Virus record (IMG/VR): IMGVR_UViG_3300019487_000052
Span: 1 to 41,976 of that record
DNA length: 41,976 bases
Reading direction: 5' to 3' (one strand)
DNA from: a virus
Under the pieces are notes generated by a model. That model had not been told where the DNA came from. It worked only from the letters and a program-made list of their open reading frames with translations, and searched no databases. Shown in pieces: positions 15,801-23,966 of this stretch (its first letter is position 1; each line of letters starts with the position of its first letter). The translations under genes were made by a program, and so were the position numbers.

Positions 15801-17954
15801 TCACTCGGTCAGATCGCCGGTAACCGGCGGTCGCATCTCGAAGAGATCGAAGGTGATGAACTCCAGGGCCTTGTTGAGGGCCAGACCGACACGGCCAGCG
15901 AGGATGCCCCGCTCGAAATCCGGGACGAACTTGACGTAGAACGCCTCCTCGTCCGTCGCTCCGGTGAGGCCCCCTCGGGCTCGCAGGTTCCGCAGGTAGG
16001 CCGTGCAGGATGCCGTCATCTCCCGGACCAGCTCCAGGTTCAGCACGCTGCTGATGAGCTTGGACCGGCAGAATCCGGTGAAGTCCCGCCGCACCTTGAG
16101 GAACGTGGCCCGCTTCTGGATCTCTCCGGTGCCCACGGTCGTCCCGCTGACCACTCCGGGGCGGGAGAGGGTCTGGACTCCGAAGGTGAAGATCCCAGTA
16201 CCGTTGCGGAAGGAGGTCTCGGGGTTGATCCGCTTCTCGTAGAGGCGGTCGCGGTTGGTTTCGATGAGGGTGGCCTCGTCCTCCAGCCCCACGATGCCCT
16301 TGTAGGGCCTCTGGGGACCTCCGGGAGGCAGCCAGACGCCTTCGTTGGTCGTACCTGCCATCCGGGCCCTCAGTCCCAGGTTGGAGGCCGAGCGGGAGAC
16401 CACACGAGTCAGGGCCCGGTTGCGTGGGTCCTTCATCTTGTGGTTCGGCCATCCGATGTCTCCGTAGTCCGAGGAGGAGCGTAGGGTGTCCGTGACGTAG
16501 TCGATCACCCCATCCACGTCCAGACCCACGGGCGGATCGAGGCAGACCTGGAACCTCTGGATTTCCTCGGCCAGGAAGAGCACGGCCTGCTGCACATCAG
16601 CGTCCCGCCCCAGGGTCTCGGGAAGAGCGAACGAGTTGATCGTCTCCACATCCCGGAACGCCTGCATGCCGGTCCTGGCAGTGGCATCGCCGATCAGGTC
16701 GTTCTCGTCGAGCCCAGTGAGCCCGTCGTCACCACCGGTGAGGGCCTGATCCGTCACGTCCGCCGGGGCGTTGAGGGGGACGGGGCTCACGCTGGAGAGA
16801 TCGGTCACGCGGATGTACACGCTACCGGAGAACTCGTCGTTCACGATCGTCTCGACGTACTGGCTCGTGTTGCGCGTGTTCATCGAGAGCCCGGCGTGGC
16901 GTTCCAGCTCCACCCCACCGGATCGGACCGTGAGGATGAACTCGATGGAGCGGACGGTTGCCCCTGCCTGGACGGTCTCCGTGAGGACGACGGCCTCGGT
17001 CAAGATGACCAGACCGTTCTCGATGCGCTCGACCTCGACGTAGAAGGGGTTCGGATCCGTGAGCGGCGCCGTGATGTCCGTGATCTCCAGGATCGACCCG
17101 GGAACCACGCCACCGATGCTCTCCAAGTCCAGGCTCGTGTCTCCGTTGGTCAGGAGAGCGGCCGTGACGGTGTTGACGAGGTTCTGGGCCAGGATCGAGG
17201 TTGCCAGCTCGTTGCCGTGGACACCCTCGGAGAGGGCTTCGACCAGGAGCGTGGAGACGAAGGGCCCGGCCTCGGTACCACCGTTGGCCACACCCAGATC
17301 CAAGCTCGCAGCCACGTCATCAACCAGTCCGTTGGTGACTACCACGGTCTTTCCAGCCGCGATCGTCCCATTGCGGAGAAGGAGCCGACCGTCGCTGGTG
17401 ACGACACAGGTGAAATTGTCGAAGTCCGGCTGGTTGGCCGGGGTGACGGCGATGAGTGCACGCACCTCGCTCTGGATGTCCGCTGCGATCGCTGCCAGGC
17501 CAGCCAGAGGGGCGTTGAGAGCAATGGCCTGGACACCATCCCCCGAGAGGTTGATGCGGAAGTTGACGGCCGGTGCCGTCACGGTCGTCGCTGGAGTAGT
17601 GCCAGAGAGGGAGTAGCCAGGTCCACCATCCAGGAGCGTGGTGGATGCCTTGATGGCCGTGAGCGTGGAAGGGTCGGACGGATCGGTGTAGTGACCGAGC
17701 CTCTGGACCCACACCTCACCGGAACCTTCCGCGTTGGTCCAGTACACGTCCATCCAGAACGCGGCCTCGGCAGCGTCCAAGAAGCTCCCGAAGATACGGT
17801 TGAACTCCTCGGGGCTCCGGCATGGGGTGGGGACGAACGGGCCCTTCTCGGTGATCGCGAGGAGAGCCGTGGACGCCTCGTTGTCGGAGTCCGGGGCCAC
17901 CGGCCGGTTGGGGGACTCGCTGAAGGAAAGAGCTGGAGATCGGAAAGCGGTCAT
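15801..17954 (-). CDS. Contractile tail sheath protein
   Basis: 717 aa, ATG with GAGAGGT upstream. The N-terminus 'STALLAITEKGPFVPTPCRSPEEFNRIFG' matches the sheath pattern 'v.gfvG.t.rGP.n.P..i.s..eF...fG'. The C-terminal third (VNTLRSSSDYGDIGWPNHK is absent, but YVTDTLRSSSDYGDIGWPNH, DYVTDT, FTGFCRSKLIS and the final VKFVPDFERGILAGRVGLAL) corresponds to the conserved sheath core, whose 'R....I...l......fE.N...lw..v...v..fL..l...GaL' segment ends the protein. Residues about 130-228 are a beta-rich insertion shared with gpJ and the 22546-23892 protein. Contraction drives tube penetration. Confidence 0.9.
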   Translation of the reverse strand: MTAFRSPALSFSESPNRPVAPDSDNEASTALLAITEKGPFVPTPCRSPEEFNRIFGSFLDAAEAAFWMDVYWTNAEGSGEVWVQRLGHYTDPSDPSTLTAIKASTTLLDGGPGYSLSGTTPATTVTAPAVNFRINLSGDGVQAIALNAPLAGLAAIAADIQSEVRALIAVTPANQPDFDNFTCVVTSDGRLLLRNGTIAAGKTVVVTNGLVDDVAASLDLGVANGGTEAGPFVSTLLVEALSEGVHGNELATSILAQNLVNTVTAALLTNGDTSLDLESIGGVVPGSILEITDITAPLTDPNPFYVEVERIENGLVILTEAVVLTETVQAGATVRSIEFILTVRSGGVELERHAGLSMNTRNTSQYVETIVNDEFSGSVYIRVTDLSSVSPVPLNAPADVTDQALTGGDDGLTGLDENDLIGDATARTGMQAFRDVETINSFALPETLGRDADVQQAVLFLAEEIQRFQVCLDPPVGLDVDGVIDYVTDTLRSSSDYGDIGWPNHKMKDPRNRALTRVVSRSASNLGLRARMAGTTNEGVWLPPGGPQRPYKGIVGLEDEATLIETNRDRLYEKRINPETSFRNGTGIFTFGVQTLSRPGVVSGTTVGTGEIQKRATFLKVRRDFTGFCRSKLISSVLNLELVREMTASCTAYLRNLRARGGLTGATDEEAFYVKFVPDFERGILAGRVGLALNKALEFITFDLFEMRPPVTGDLTE

Positions 17955-17966
17955 CGGTCAGACCTC

Positions 17967-18419
17967 TCAGTCGGCCACCGAAGACTCGGGAGCCGGAACG
18001 GTGGATACCTCGGATCTGTCGGAATGCCTCTTCCGGGACCTCGGCTTGAGGTTCTTGGGAGGGATGAGGGGCACGGATTCGATCTCCTGGGCCTGGATGA
18101 GTCGCTCGGCCGGAGGAGGCTCGGAGGAGAGGCCGCTGTTGCCTCTCCTGGCCTTCTGGGGATCCTTGCGGGTGCGCTCCAGGATCTTGGCCGCCTTCTC
18201 CTCGGGGACCATCTCCTCACCCACGACCTTGAGGTACTGGACCTTACCTCTGACGGAAGCCGTGAGGGAAGCGAAGTGCGAACCGTTGGCGTGATCCGGT
18301 CCGACGAGGAAGTTGTTCGCCATGGGAGGGACGTAGAGCGACTTGATGTAGCGACGCGATCCCAAGATGGGGACCATCTGGTTGTGCGGATTGCGGACTC
18401 GGACGAACCGGACACTCAT
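17967..18419 (-). CDS. Hypothetical protein upstream of the sheath gene
   Basis: 150 aa, ATG with AAGGA eight bases upstream. The first ~70 residues look folded and beta-rich (MSVRFVRVRNPHNQMVPILG...), the rest is Lys/Arg/Glu/Pro-rich and probably disordered (RTRKDPQKARRGNSGLSSEP). I do not recognise a family. It sits between tail completion genes and the sheath; it could be a small neck or decoration protein, which is inference. Confidence 0.7.
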   Translation of the reverse strand: MSVRFVRVRNPHNQMVPILGSRRYIKSLYVPPMANNFLVGPDHANGSHFASLTASVRGKVQYLKVVGEEMVPEEKAAKILERTRKDPQKARRGNSGLSSEPPPAERLIQAQEIESVPLIPPKNLKPRSRKRHSDRSEVSTVPAPESSVAD

Positions 18420-18441
18420 GGGCGAGATCCTTCCCCAGAAC

Positions 18442-19230
18442 TCATTCGTCTTCCTCGACTACAACTTCTGAGCGAGGCACTTGGACCGGATCATCGTTGC
18501 TGAAGAGAGTGAGATCCACCCTCTGAAGTGACCGATGGTGATCGCAGACCTCGTCGTCGGGAAGCTGTACGTTCTGTAGGACGACCTCGCTGGTCGCCAC
18601 TAACAGATTATCACTGTTCGACCCTGTAGTGGAAGCGATAGCTGGTCGGTCGATCGGGATGTGCTGCTCGACGATGTATCCATCCCGGATGGAATCGGTC
18701 GGGCCGTTGGTGAAGTAATCGTCGATGAACTTAGCGCGATCCGGGATCGTGAGAGCGTCCACGTCCTCGCGGTCAATGGGGATCACGAGGTAGGGGTTAC
18801 GGATGAAGTATTGCCGAAACCGTTCGGAGAGAACGTGGAGGAGCCTCTGACGGTTGTGGAAAAGCTGGATGTCGAAGCTCACGTCCACGATCTGAGGGGG
18901 GCGGCGACGCTCAAAGCCATCCTGCCGCAGTCCATCGGGATCGACAAAGCGCGTTGGCTTGTAGACTTCCGTGGCGTTGTAGTCCGTCTGGTTGGGCGTG
19001 ACCTGGGGACCGATCAGTCCGATGGCCGGGACAAGGGCCTTGGCGGTCTTCGGATCGGTCGGAGGCTCTGGTTCAAGGGTCGCGAGATCATCTTCGTCCT
19101 GGAGGACATAGCGGGTCGAGGTAGTCCACCCGACCGGAACTCCAACGAACTTGCGGAGATCCCGAATGAACCGCCGGATGACGAAGAGGAGGGCAACTGG
19201 TTCCAGGATGGGGAGTGGTTCGGATATCAC
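18442..19230 (-). CDS. Tail completion / terminator-region protein, unknown family
   Basis: 262 aa from a GTG at 19230 overlapping the upstream stop as GTGA, with GAGG eight bases upstream; the longer frame to 19308 would overlap that gene by 82 bp and is not preferred. The N-terminal helix LEPVALLFVIRRFIRDLRKF is hydrophobic and amphipathic; later a beta-rich part contains PPQIVDVSFDIQLFHNRQRL and DRPAIASTTGSNSDN. In contractile phages this spot usually encodes the tail terminator (sheath-neck junction), and that is my best guess from context. Confidence 0.65.
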   Translation of the reverse strand: MISEPLPILEPVALLFVIRRFIRDLRKFVGVPVGWTTSTRYVLQDEDDLATLEPEPPTDPKTAKALVPAIGLIGPQVTPNQTDYNATEVYKPTRFVDPDGLRQDGFERRRPPQIVDVSFDIQLFHNRQRLLHVLSERFRQYFIRNPYLVIPIDREDVDALTIPDRAKFIDDYFTNGPTDSIRDGYIVEQHIPIDRPAIASTTGSNSDNLLVATSEVVLQNVQLPDDEVCDHHRSLQRVDLTLFSNDDPVQVPRSEVVVEEDE

Positions 19231-19976
19231 CGGAACATCCTCATGGCTGGATGGCGCAGGACCATGCGGTTGAAAACATTCCTGACAGACAACTCGAAGC
19301 GCTCCCACCGCCCGAAACCACCACGGTTGTCGAGCGCTTGGATGACCGGTTCCCGGAACGAACGTGGAGGGATGCGGATCACGGTTCCCTGACGGAAACG
19401 AGGAACGATCCCACCGGACATCTTGTGCAAGAGCTTGAAGAACCGGACGATCGGGGGAGCCGTGGACACTGAGCCAGGGGTATGGGCGGACCGTGCGCCC
19501 ACATGGATAGTTGCGCCGTTCTCGTGCAGCTCCGCTAGGGCTGCTAGTTCCACGGGTTGAGCCCGACGACCGGCATAAGACACTTTGGACTTCTTGTGTC
19601 CCCAGATCCCGACGAAGAAATGTCCGCGTTGAAGCATCCGAGTGTGGATGTTGCCGTGGATCTCCCGGTTCCGGTACAGGGGGTGCAATGGGAGAAGGCC
19701 GCGGTAGCCATGCTTCCCCCCGATCCTCTGGCGGGCCAGAAGGATGGCGATGGTCAAGTGGCTTACTTGCTTGGGCCCCGTCATCTTTCCTTGGGAGATG
19801 ACCTCTTTCATCATTACCTCAGCGGTCACAGCCATTGCCCTGACCGCCTCGATCGCTGCCCTGTCGAAGTCACGGTGAATGAACGGAGCGTTCTGGAGGA
19901 AAACGCGATAGTCCTCGGAGAGGACAGCCCGGACGTTGTATGGGTCTCCGGGGGTATGGATACCGAGGATGGTCAC
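19227..19976 (-). CDS. Virion morphogenesis / tail completion protein (gpS- or gp10-like)
   Basis: 249 aa. The sequence has 'ALAELHENGATIHV' followed later by 'IPPRSFREPVI'. This pair, an HExG-like strand then I-P-x-R-x-F/P-F, is the signature of phage virion morphogenesis proteins such as Mu gpG and P2 gpS, and of HK97 gp10-type tail completion proteins. The N-terminal half is helical. It would join the head-tail connector or neck. The gene is linked to both neighbours by 4-nt overlaps. Confidence 0.6.
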   Translation of the reverse strand: MTILGIHTPGDPYNVRAVLSEDYRVFLQNAPFIHRDFDRAAIEAVRAMAVTAEVMMKEVISQGKMTGPKQVSHLTIAILLARQRIGGKHGYRGLLPLHPLYRNREIHGNIHTRMLQRGHFFVGIWGHKKSKVSYAGRRAQPVELAALAELHENGATIHVGARSAHTPGSVSTAPPIVRFFKLLHKMSGGIVPRFRQGTVIRIPPRSFREPVIQALDNRGGFGRWERFELSVRNVFNRMVLRHPAMRMFR

Positions 19977-20386
19977 GCTGCCATCACGCTCTCGAAGAAG
20001 AGGAGATAGAGTCCGAAAACGTCCTTCTGAGCTGAAGGACGGACTTCGAGGATCTTGTAGTCCACTGGGACCCGGGTGTTCTGTCGGTCAATGATCTCGA
20101 CGATCCGCCAGTGGGGCTTGATCTGGTACTTGTTCTGCGTCTTGGCCTCGATGACAGCTCGCGAGCGGGTGTCCTCGTTGTCTCCAGTGTGACGCATGTT
20201 GGCCGCCCCGAAAACCGCGTGGCGGATCTGAGCCTTCACGGTGAATCTCCTGCCGTGGGCGACCTGACGTAGTTCGTCTTCGTTCTGGATGGGTTCCCGA
20301 AGATCGTCGTCCAGTTCCAGGAGATCGGATGGGATAGGCTCGATGGTGATCCTGATGGGCCAGATGAGACGAGGTGCGATCGGCAT
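19973..20386 (-). CDS. Head-tail connector-region protein, unknown family
   Basis: 137 aa, ATG overlapping the previous stop (TGATG). It is beta-rich (RLIWPIRITIEPI, FTVKAQIRHAVFGA, KYQIKPHWRIVEI, VDYKILEVRPS), consistent with a small barrel such as a head-tail stopper, but no motif is decisive. Context is between the gp6-like adaptor and the gpS-like gene, where stoppers are normally encoded. Confidence 0.65.
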   Translation of the reverse strand: MPIAPRLIWPIRITIEPIPSDLLELDDDLREPIQNEDELRQVAHGRRFTVKAQIRHAVFGAANMRHTGDNEDTRSRAVIEAKTQNKYQIKPHWRIVEIIDRQNTRVPVDYKILEVRPSAQKDVFGLYLLFFESVMAA

Positions 20387-21540
20387 CAGACCACCCCGCC
20401 TTGACCCTGACGCCTGTAGGCGATGAGGAGCTGGTCGATCTCTGGATCCCCCGTGAATGGACCCGCGAGGCGGTTCTTGGCCTCTCCCATCCAGAGATGG
20501 GTGTCAGTCTTCTCCATGATGGTCAGATGCCTCATCCGCTCCCGATCGGCGATGTCCTTCGATCCCCACCGGAGAATGGTCTGACGTTCAGCCAGAAGAT
20601 CCCCGAGACGGAAGATGTCGGATGGTGTCGAGAGGTCTGGGGCCGTATACCCGAACCAGCCTCGGACCAGGATGTTCTGGTTGCCAACATGGAAGCCCGT
20701 GTCTCGGATGCCAATCGAACCTGGACCCTGAAAACGCGTGTAGGGGGAGAGCTGCGAGCGGACTGATGGCACCCCCAAGTGAACGCGGTTGGGAGACCGA
20801 AACCTGATCTGGGGAGCTTCCCTGTCATCTGGGTTCGTGAGCCCACCGGAGCCATCGCCCGGGGCATCGAGAAAGCCGTCTGGGCGGGTAGGGACAATGG
20901 GATCGAACCGCTTACGACCCTGAACGTGGCGGTTGAAGACAACGTAGCTGCTAGGGGCGATCAGGGAGTCCCGGCCAGCACGGTTCGTGTCCTCCCGGAC
21001 GTGGAGTTCGCTCACGGAGACGATGGGGTGCTCCAGGACCAAGTCGTAGAGCCCCTCCCCATTGACCTTCAGCTCGATCCACTTAGGGTAGAAGAAGCGT
21101 TCGGTGATCCGCTCGATATAGTCCGCCGCAGCCCGTGCCTCGCTCAAGAGATTGGCAATCGTGATCCCACTGATGCACTCGTCATCGAGCATCTTCCGAG
21201 CCAAGAGGAGTGGGTTGGTGTAGACGAACTGGAGACCCGTAAGAGAGCTAGTCTCTGGTACCTCCTGGGCGTTCAGGTAGGCCAGCGCGAATGTCCCTGG
21301 GGTATCGGAGGTGAACTCCAGTTCGATGAGGCGAGTGATCTCTGGATCCTGATGTGCGATCGGTAGATCAACGTGAGGCGTGAAGGTAGCCCCCACGTGC
21401 GTTGCCCGATAGATCCTGACTGTCACTGGACGGTTCTTGTCCGAGCTAGTGTACGGACCGTAGGGGTTCTCCAGATAAGCTCGATAGGAGGGCCCCGCCT
21501 CGATCGTCAGTACACCACGCGGAGCCGCTGGGGTGGTCAT
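20386..21540 (-). CDS. Head-tail adaptor, gp6/gp15-like
   Basis: 384 aa. ISGITIANLLSEARAAADYI followed by ERITERFFYPKWIELKVNG resembles connector proteins of the gp6/gp15 type: a helix that ends in 'A..yiE..Tg..f' and then a beta region 'i..l.l..yPi.svs.v.v..' (here LVLEHPIVSVSELHV). Such adaptors dock on the portal. It is longer than minimal adaptors, with an added N-terminal ~110-residue beta domain and a Pro/Gly-rich C-terminal extension. The ATG at 21540 has no good Shine-Dalgarno; a strong hairpin (21544-21590) ends just before it. Confidence 0.65.
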   Translation of the reverse strand: MTTPAAPRGVLTIEAGPSYRAYLENPYGPYTSSDKNRPVTVRIYRATHVGATFTPHVDLPIAHQDPEITRLIELEFTSDTPGTFALAYLNAQEVPETSSLTGLQFVYTNPLLLARKMLDDECISGITIANLLSEARAAADYIERITERFFYPKWIELKVNGEGLYDLVLEHPIVSVSELHVREDTNRAGRDSLIAPSSYVVFNRHVQGRKRFDPIVPTRPDGFLDAPGDGSGGLTNPDDREAPQIRFRSPNRVHLGVPSVRSQLSPYTRFQGPGSIGIRDTGFHVGNQNILVRGWFGYTAPDLSTPSDIFRLGDLLAERQTILRWGSKDIADRERMRHLTIMEKTDTHLWMGEAKNRLAGPFTGDPEIDQLLIAYRRQGQGGVV

Positions 21541-21543
21541 GAC

Positions 21544-21590
21544 GTGAGGCCGGCGGAGAGAGAATGCGTCTCGATCACCGCCGGCCTCAC
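21544..21590. other. Strong hairpin just upstream of the adaptor start
   Basis: A perfect 13-bp inverted repeat, GTGAGGCCGGCGG (21544-21556) and CCGCCGGCCTCAC (21578-21590), with a 21-nt loop. On the minus strand the 3' arm ends 3 nt before the ATG and no T-run follows. It may hide the start codon region, stabilise mRNA or attenuate transcription. Confidence 0.75.
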
Positions 21591-21599
21591 CTTCCCTTC

Positions 21600-21615
21600 T
21601 CGTAACCGGTTACGA
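21600..21615. promoter_or_regulatory. Dyad site 4, at the 3' end of the small DUF gene
   Basis: Core GTAACCGGTTAC at 21602-21613, perfect symmetry over 16 bp (TC...GA). On the minus strand it holds the TAA stop of the 99-aa gene and lies between this gene and the adaptor hairpin. Confidence 0.88.
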
Positions 21616-21909
21616 ACGTCCTCGATCCTTGCGTCCGTGGATCTTCCGTAGGTACCTGGATCTCCTCAGTGACACCCGGATGTATTCGCTGTTCAAGAAC
21701 TGCTGGAAGAGATCCGTGTCGCAGAGATCGGCCGGGTCATCGAAGGCCCACTCAATCACCGATGCGCTCTCTGAGACTCTCCTCGGGTACCCTTCGATGA
21801 GGACCATCGGGGTCATCTCGATCAGGTAGCAAGCGAAGTCGATGCTCTTGGTGAAGTAGACCTCACCTTCTCGCCGGGACTTTGACGAGATTCGATGGTG
21901 TCGTGTCAT
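21610..21909 (-). CDS. Small DUF5659-like protein
   Basis: 99 aa. The layout 'YFTKSIDFACYLIEMTPMVL' ... 'VIEWAFDD...DLFQQFLNSEYIRVSLRRSRYLRKIHGRK' resembles the small DUF5659 proteins of phages and bacteria, which have a 'frt.dl.lAayL...g..l' start, an 'F.f' strand, and a C-terminal 'fy.....V.a..l..a.r.LK..iy' helix. Biochemical role unknown. Stop lies in dyad site 4. Confidence 0.65.
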   Translation of the reverse strand: MTRHHRISSKSRREGEVYFTKSIDFACYLIEMTPMVLIEGYPRRVSESASVIEWAFDDPADLCDTDLFQQFLNSEYIRVSLRRSRYLRKIHGRKDRGRS

Positions 21910-21912
21910 CCA

Positions 21913-22515
21913 TCACTCGCCGGCCTTCTTCGTGCTCCGAAACCCACCCCGACCGGACTTCTTGGGTGGAGGAGGCGGCTCGGGAACCAGATCCTCGTCG
22001 TCGATGAGCGGGATGTCTTCGTCAGCGTCGCGGGCCACCTTGGAAGCCTCGTCGTCTGCTTCCTTCTTGGCCTTCAGCTCGGCTTCGACCTTGGCGCGGG
22101 CCTCGGCTTCGATACGGAACTTCCGCTCGGCCTCCGCCCGGTCCTTGGCATCCTGTCGAGCCTTCCCCTCGGCCTGCACCTTCTCCTTGCGCTCACTGGC
22201 CCTCCGATAGCGTTCCGCCACCTCCTGGACCGAGATCGCGTCGGGGTCCTTGGCGGTGTGATAGAGGGGGCGACCGTCCCTGGTCTTCTTCCGCATGTAG
22301 TGGGCCCATCGGCCCTTTGCGATCCTGGCCCGACGCTTACCATCCTTGCTGGCCACGATCGTCGGAGACGTGCGGAACCCACGCACGATGGGCCCCCCGG
22401 CCTTCCCGGGGGTCGGGAGCCAGAGGAGGAACGTCGCATCGTCCCCATAGGGGTACGGGGGGATGGTTCCTCCTCTGGTCAAGTCTGCGATCGGAACGGG
22501 CGCCTCGGGGGTCAT
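21913..22515 (-). CDS. Charged coiled-coil hypothetical protein
   Basis: 200 aa, ATG with GGAG seven bases upstream. The N-terminal ~95 residues look globular (YPYGDDATFLLWLPTPGKAG, then a basic ASKDGKRRARIAKGRWAHYM stretch). Residues about 98-155 are a Lys/Glu/Ala heptad-rich coiled coil (AEGKARQDAKDRAEAERKF, EAEARAKVEAELKAKKEADD). The C-terminus is acidic then Pro/Gly/Lys-rich. No family recognised; position among head-completion genes suggests a virion or assembly protein. Confidence 0.7.
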   Translation of the reverse strand: MTPEAPVPIADLTRGGTIPPYPYGDDATFLLWLPTPGKAGGPIVRGFRTSPTIVASKDGKRRARIAKGRWAHYMRKKTRDGRPLYHTAKDPDAISVQEVAERYRRASERKEKVQAEGKARQDAKDRAEAERKFRIEAEARAKVEAELKAKKEADDEASKVARDADEDIPLIDDEDLVPEPPPPPKKSGRGGFRSTKKAGE

Positions 22516-22537
22516 CTGTCAGCTCCGTTTCTGTGGG

Positions 22538-22558
22538 GTCCGAGATCAGACCTCGGAC
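22538..22558. other. Short hairpin at the stop of the 448-aa virion protein
   Basis: Seven-bp perfect stem GTCCGAG / CTCGGAC with a 7-nt loop. It overlaps the TGA stop of the 22546-23892 gene and has no clear T-run. Confidence 0.45.
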
Positions 22559-23892
22559 AGGGTTCCGCTCAGGCGGAAGTAGACGAGCCAGCGGTTCGCG
22601 CCGGCGTTGGAGAAGTCGGTCACGGAGGACCGGTTCACCAGGTGATCGCGCCGGACCCGCACGAAGGAGAGCGGGTCCACGATCAAGTCCAGAAGGGCTC
22701 CGGTGGACTCGACGTAGGGCTGGATGGCGACGATCTCCGGGGTATCGACATTGAGGGCCACCTCGGTCTCGGTACCGACCGCCTCGGTCGCGGGGAAGTT
22801 CAGGAGGCTCGCAGCGGCCGCATCTCCGAAGACGAGGACCTTGGCGTCGATCCCCAGACGATCGGTGGTAATGCGGACCGCTCCGCCGTTCACTGACGCC
22901 ACCGCCGCGGTGAGCGTGCGGTTGATGACCACCACGACCTCGGCGGCGGTCGCCAGAGCCGGGTCCACGAAGTCCGCGGCCTCGAAGGAGATGGTCTGGG
23001 GGCCGACGTTGTCCGTCCCCGAAGAGCTGACGATGCCGTCGGCGGCCCTCAGCTTCAGGTTGTCGGCAGCGCTGTTGGCCGCCCCGTCGGTGTAGACCAG
23101 GCTCATGTCCGCACCGCGCTTGCCGGTCTTCGATTCGTAGTAGTCGTCGGCCGTCTGCACGGTGGTACCCGCGGAGATGAGCGCCCCCGGGGTGAACTTC
23201 TGGGTACGGATCTTCTTGACGCGGCCCCCTCCGAAGATTTCGATGATCCGCACCTCGATCACGGTGGCCGCCATGATCCGCAGCGAACTGCCTCTCCGGA
23301 GACCCTGGACCGTGTCCACTTCGATCTCGTTGACCTCGACACCGCTGGCGAGCGCCTTGGTGAGGGTGGTCGAGAACGAGGGGGGCGAGTAGGTCATCGT
23401 GAAGAGGCTGTAGGCCCTCTGATTCCTCGCCGATGCCGCGGTCAGGGCCCTGACCGCTGCCTGGAAAGCTGCGGCCACGTTGGCCCCACCGGTGACGGTA
23501 CCCAGGTCGATCTCCTGGGTCGCTTCACCAGCGATGCTCACCTTGATGGTGTCGGATGCCGCGTTGACGGTCGCCAGAGCCGGGAAGAGGCCGGAGCGAT
23601 GTGTGGCGACCGAGCCTGGGGCATTGTTCCTGTGGGGGTAGTCGTTCAGCAGGATCTTGAGGTCGGGGAACTCCGCCGCGTCGAAGTCGTAGGTCCCGAC
23701 TGCGGAAGTGCGAACTGCCGCAGCCGAGACATCGGGGGCCGGGACATCGACCGGAGCACCCAGGACTCGAAGAGCCTCGGGCAGCCGCGACCGCAGGAGG
23801 TTGAACCGAGAGGAGAGATCGTTCGGGAGCGGACCGGGCGGCAGCTCGCTCGAATCGAGCTGCGGCTCGGCGACCGGGAAGGAGCGGGTCAT
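22546..23892 (-). CDS. Virion protein encoded after the capsid gene (decoration or head fibre candidate)
   Basis: 448 aa, ATG with GGAG five bases upstream. Residues 113-175 (DTIKVSIAGEATQEIDLG ... AAFQAAVRALTAAS ... YSLFTMTY) resemble the insertion modules of the tail sheath and gpJ. A second region at about 295-370 (ATAAEVVVVINRTLTAAVAS ... VRITTDRLGIDAKVLVFG ... LLNFP) has the layout of the flagellin hook IN motif. The C-terminal segment VRVRRDHLVNRSSVTDF is unfamiliar. Position directly after the capsid gene and a probable attenuating hairpin suggests a decoration, head fibre or other abundant virion protein. No function is proven. Confidence 0.7.
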   Translation of the reverse strand: MTRSFPVAEPQLDSSELPPGPLPNDLSSRFNLLRSRLPEALRVLGAPVDVPAPDVSAAAVRTSAVGTYDFDAAEFPDLKILLNDYPHRNNAPGSVATHRSGLFPALATVNAASDTIKVSIAGEATQEIDLGTVTGGANVAAAFQAAVRALTAASARNQRAYSLFTMTYSPPSFSTTLTKALASGVEVNEIEVDTVQGLRRGSSLRIMAATVIEVRIIEIFGGGRVKKIRTQKFTPGALISAGTTVQTADDYYESKTGKRGADMSLVYTDGAANSAADNLKLRAADGIVSSSGTDNVGPQTISFEAADFVDPALATAAEVVVVINRTLTAAVASVNGGAVRITTDRLGIDAKVLVFGDAAAASLLNFPATEAVGTETEVALNVDTPEIVAIQPYVESTGALLDLIVDPLSFVRVRRDHLVNRSSVTDFSNAGANRWLVYFRLSGTLSEV

Positions 23893-23911
23893 GGCTGCTC
23901 CAGTTCGTCGG

Positions 23912-23941
23912 GGCCCCTGGGGACCGTAATCCCCAGGGGCC
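23912..23941. other. Twelve-bp hairpin between capsid gene and the next virion gene
   Basis: Perfect arms GGCCCCTGGGGA (23912-23923) and TCCCCAGGGGCC (23930-23941) with a 6-nt loop. Transcription is on the minus strand; what follows is GACGAAC, with no T-run. It may act as a partial terminator or a 3' stabiliser for the capsid message. Confidence 0.8.
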
Positions 23942-23966
23942 GATCAGTGGTTCGAGGTGGTCAGGA

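Noticed and set aside
16896-18503. Open frame of 535 codons on the plus strand
   Set aside because: Antisense to the tail sheath and the next gene; Arg/Asp/Gly-rich composition is typical of GC-rich shadow frames.
21895-22896. Open frame of 333 codons on the plus strand
   Set aside because: Antisense to the coiled-coil protein and the 448-aa virion protein; low-complexity Gly/Leu/Pro product.
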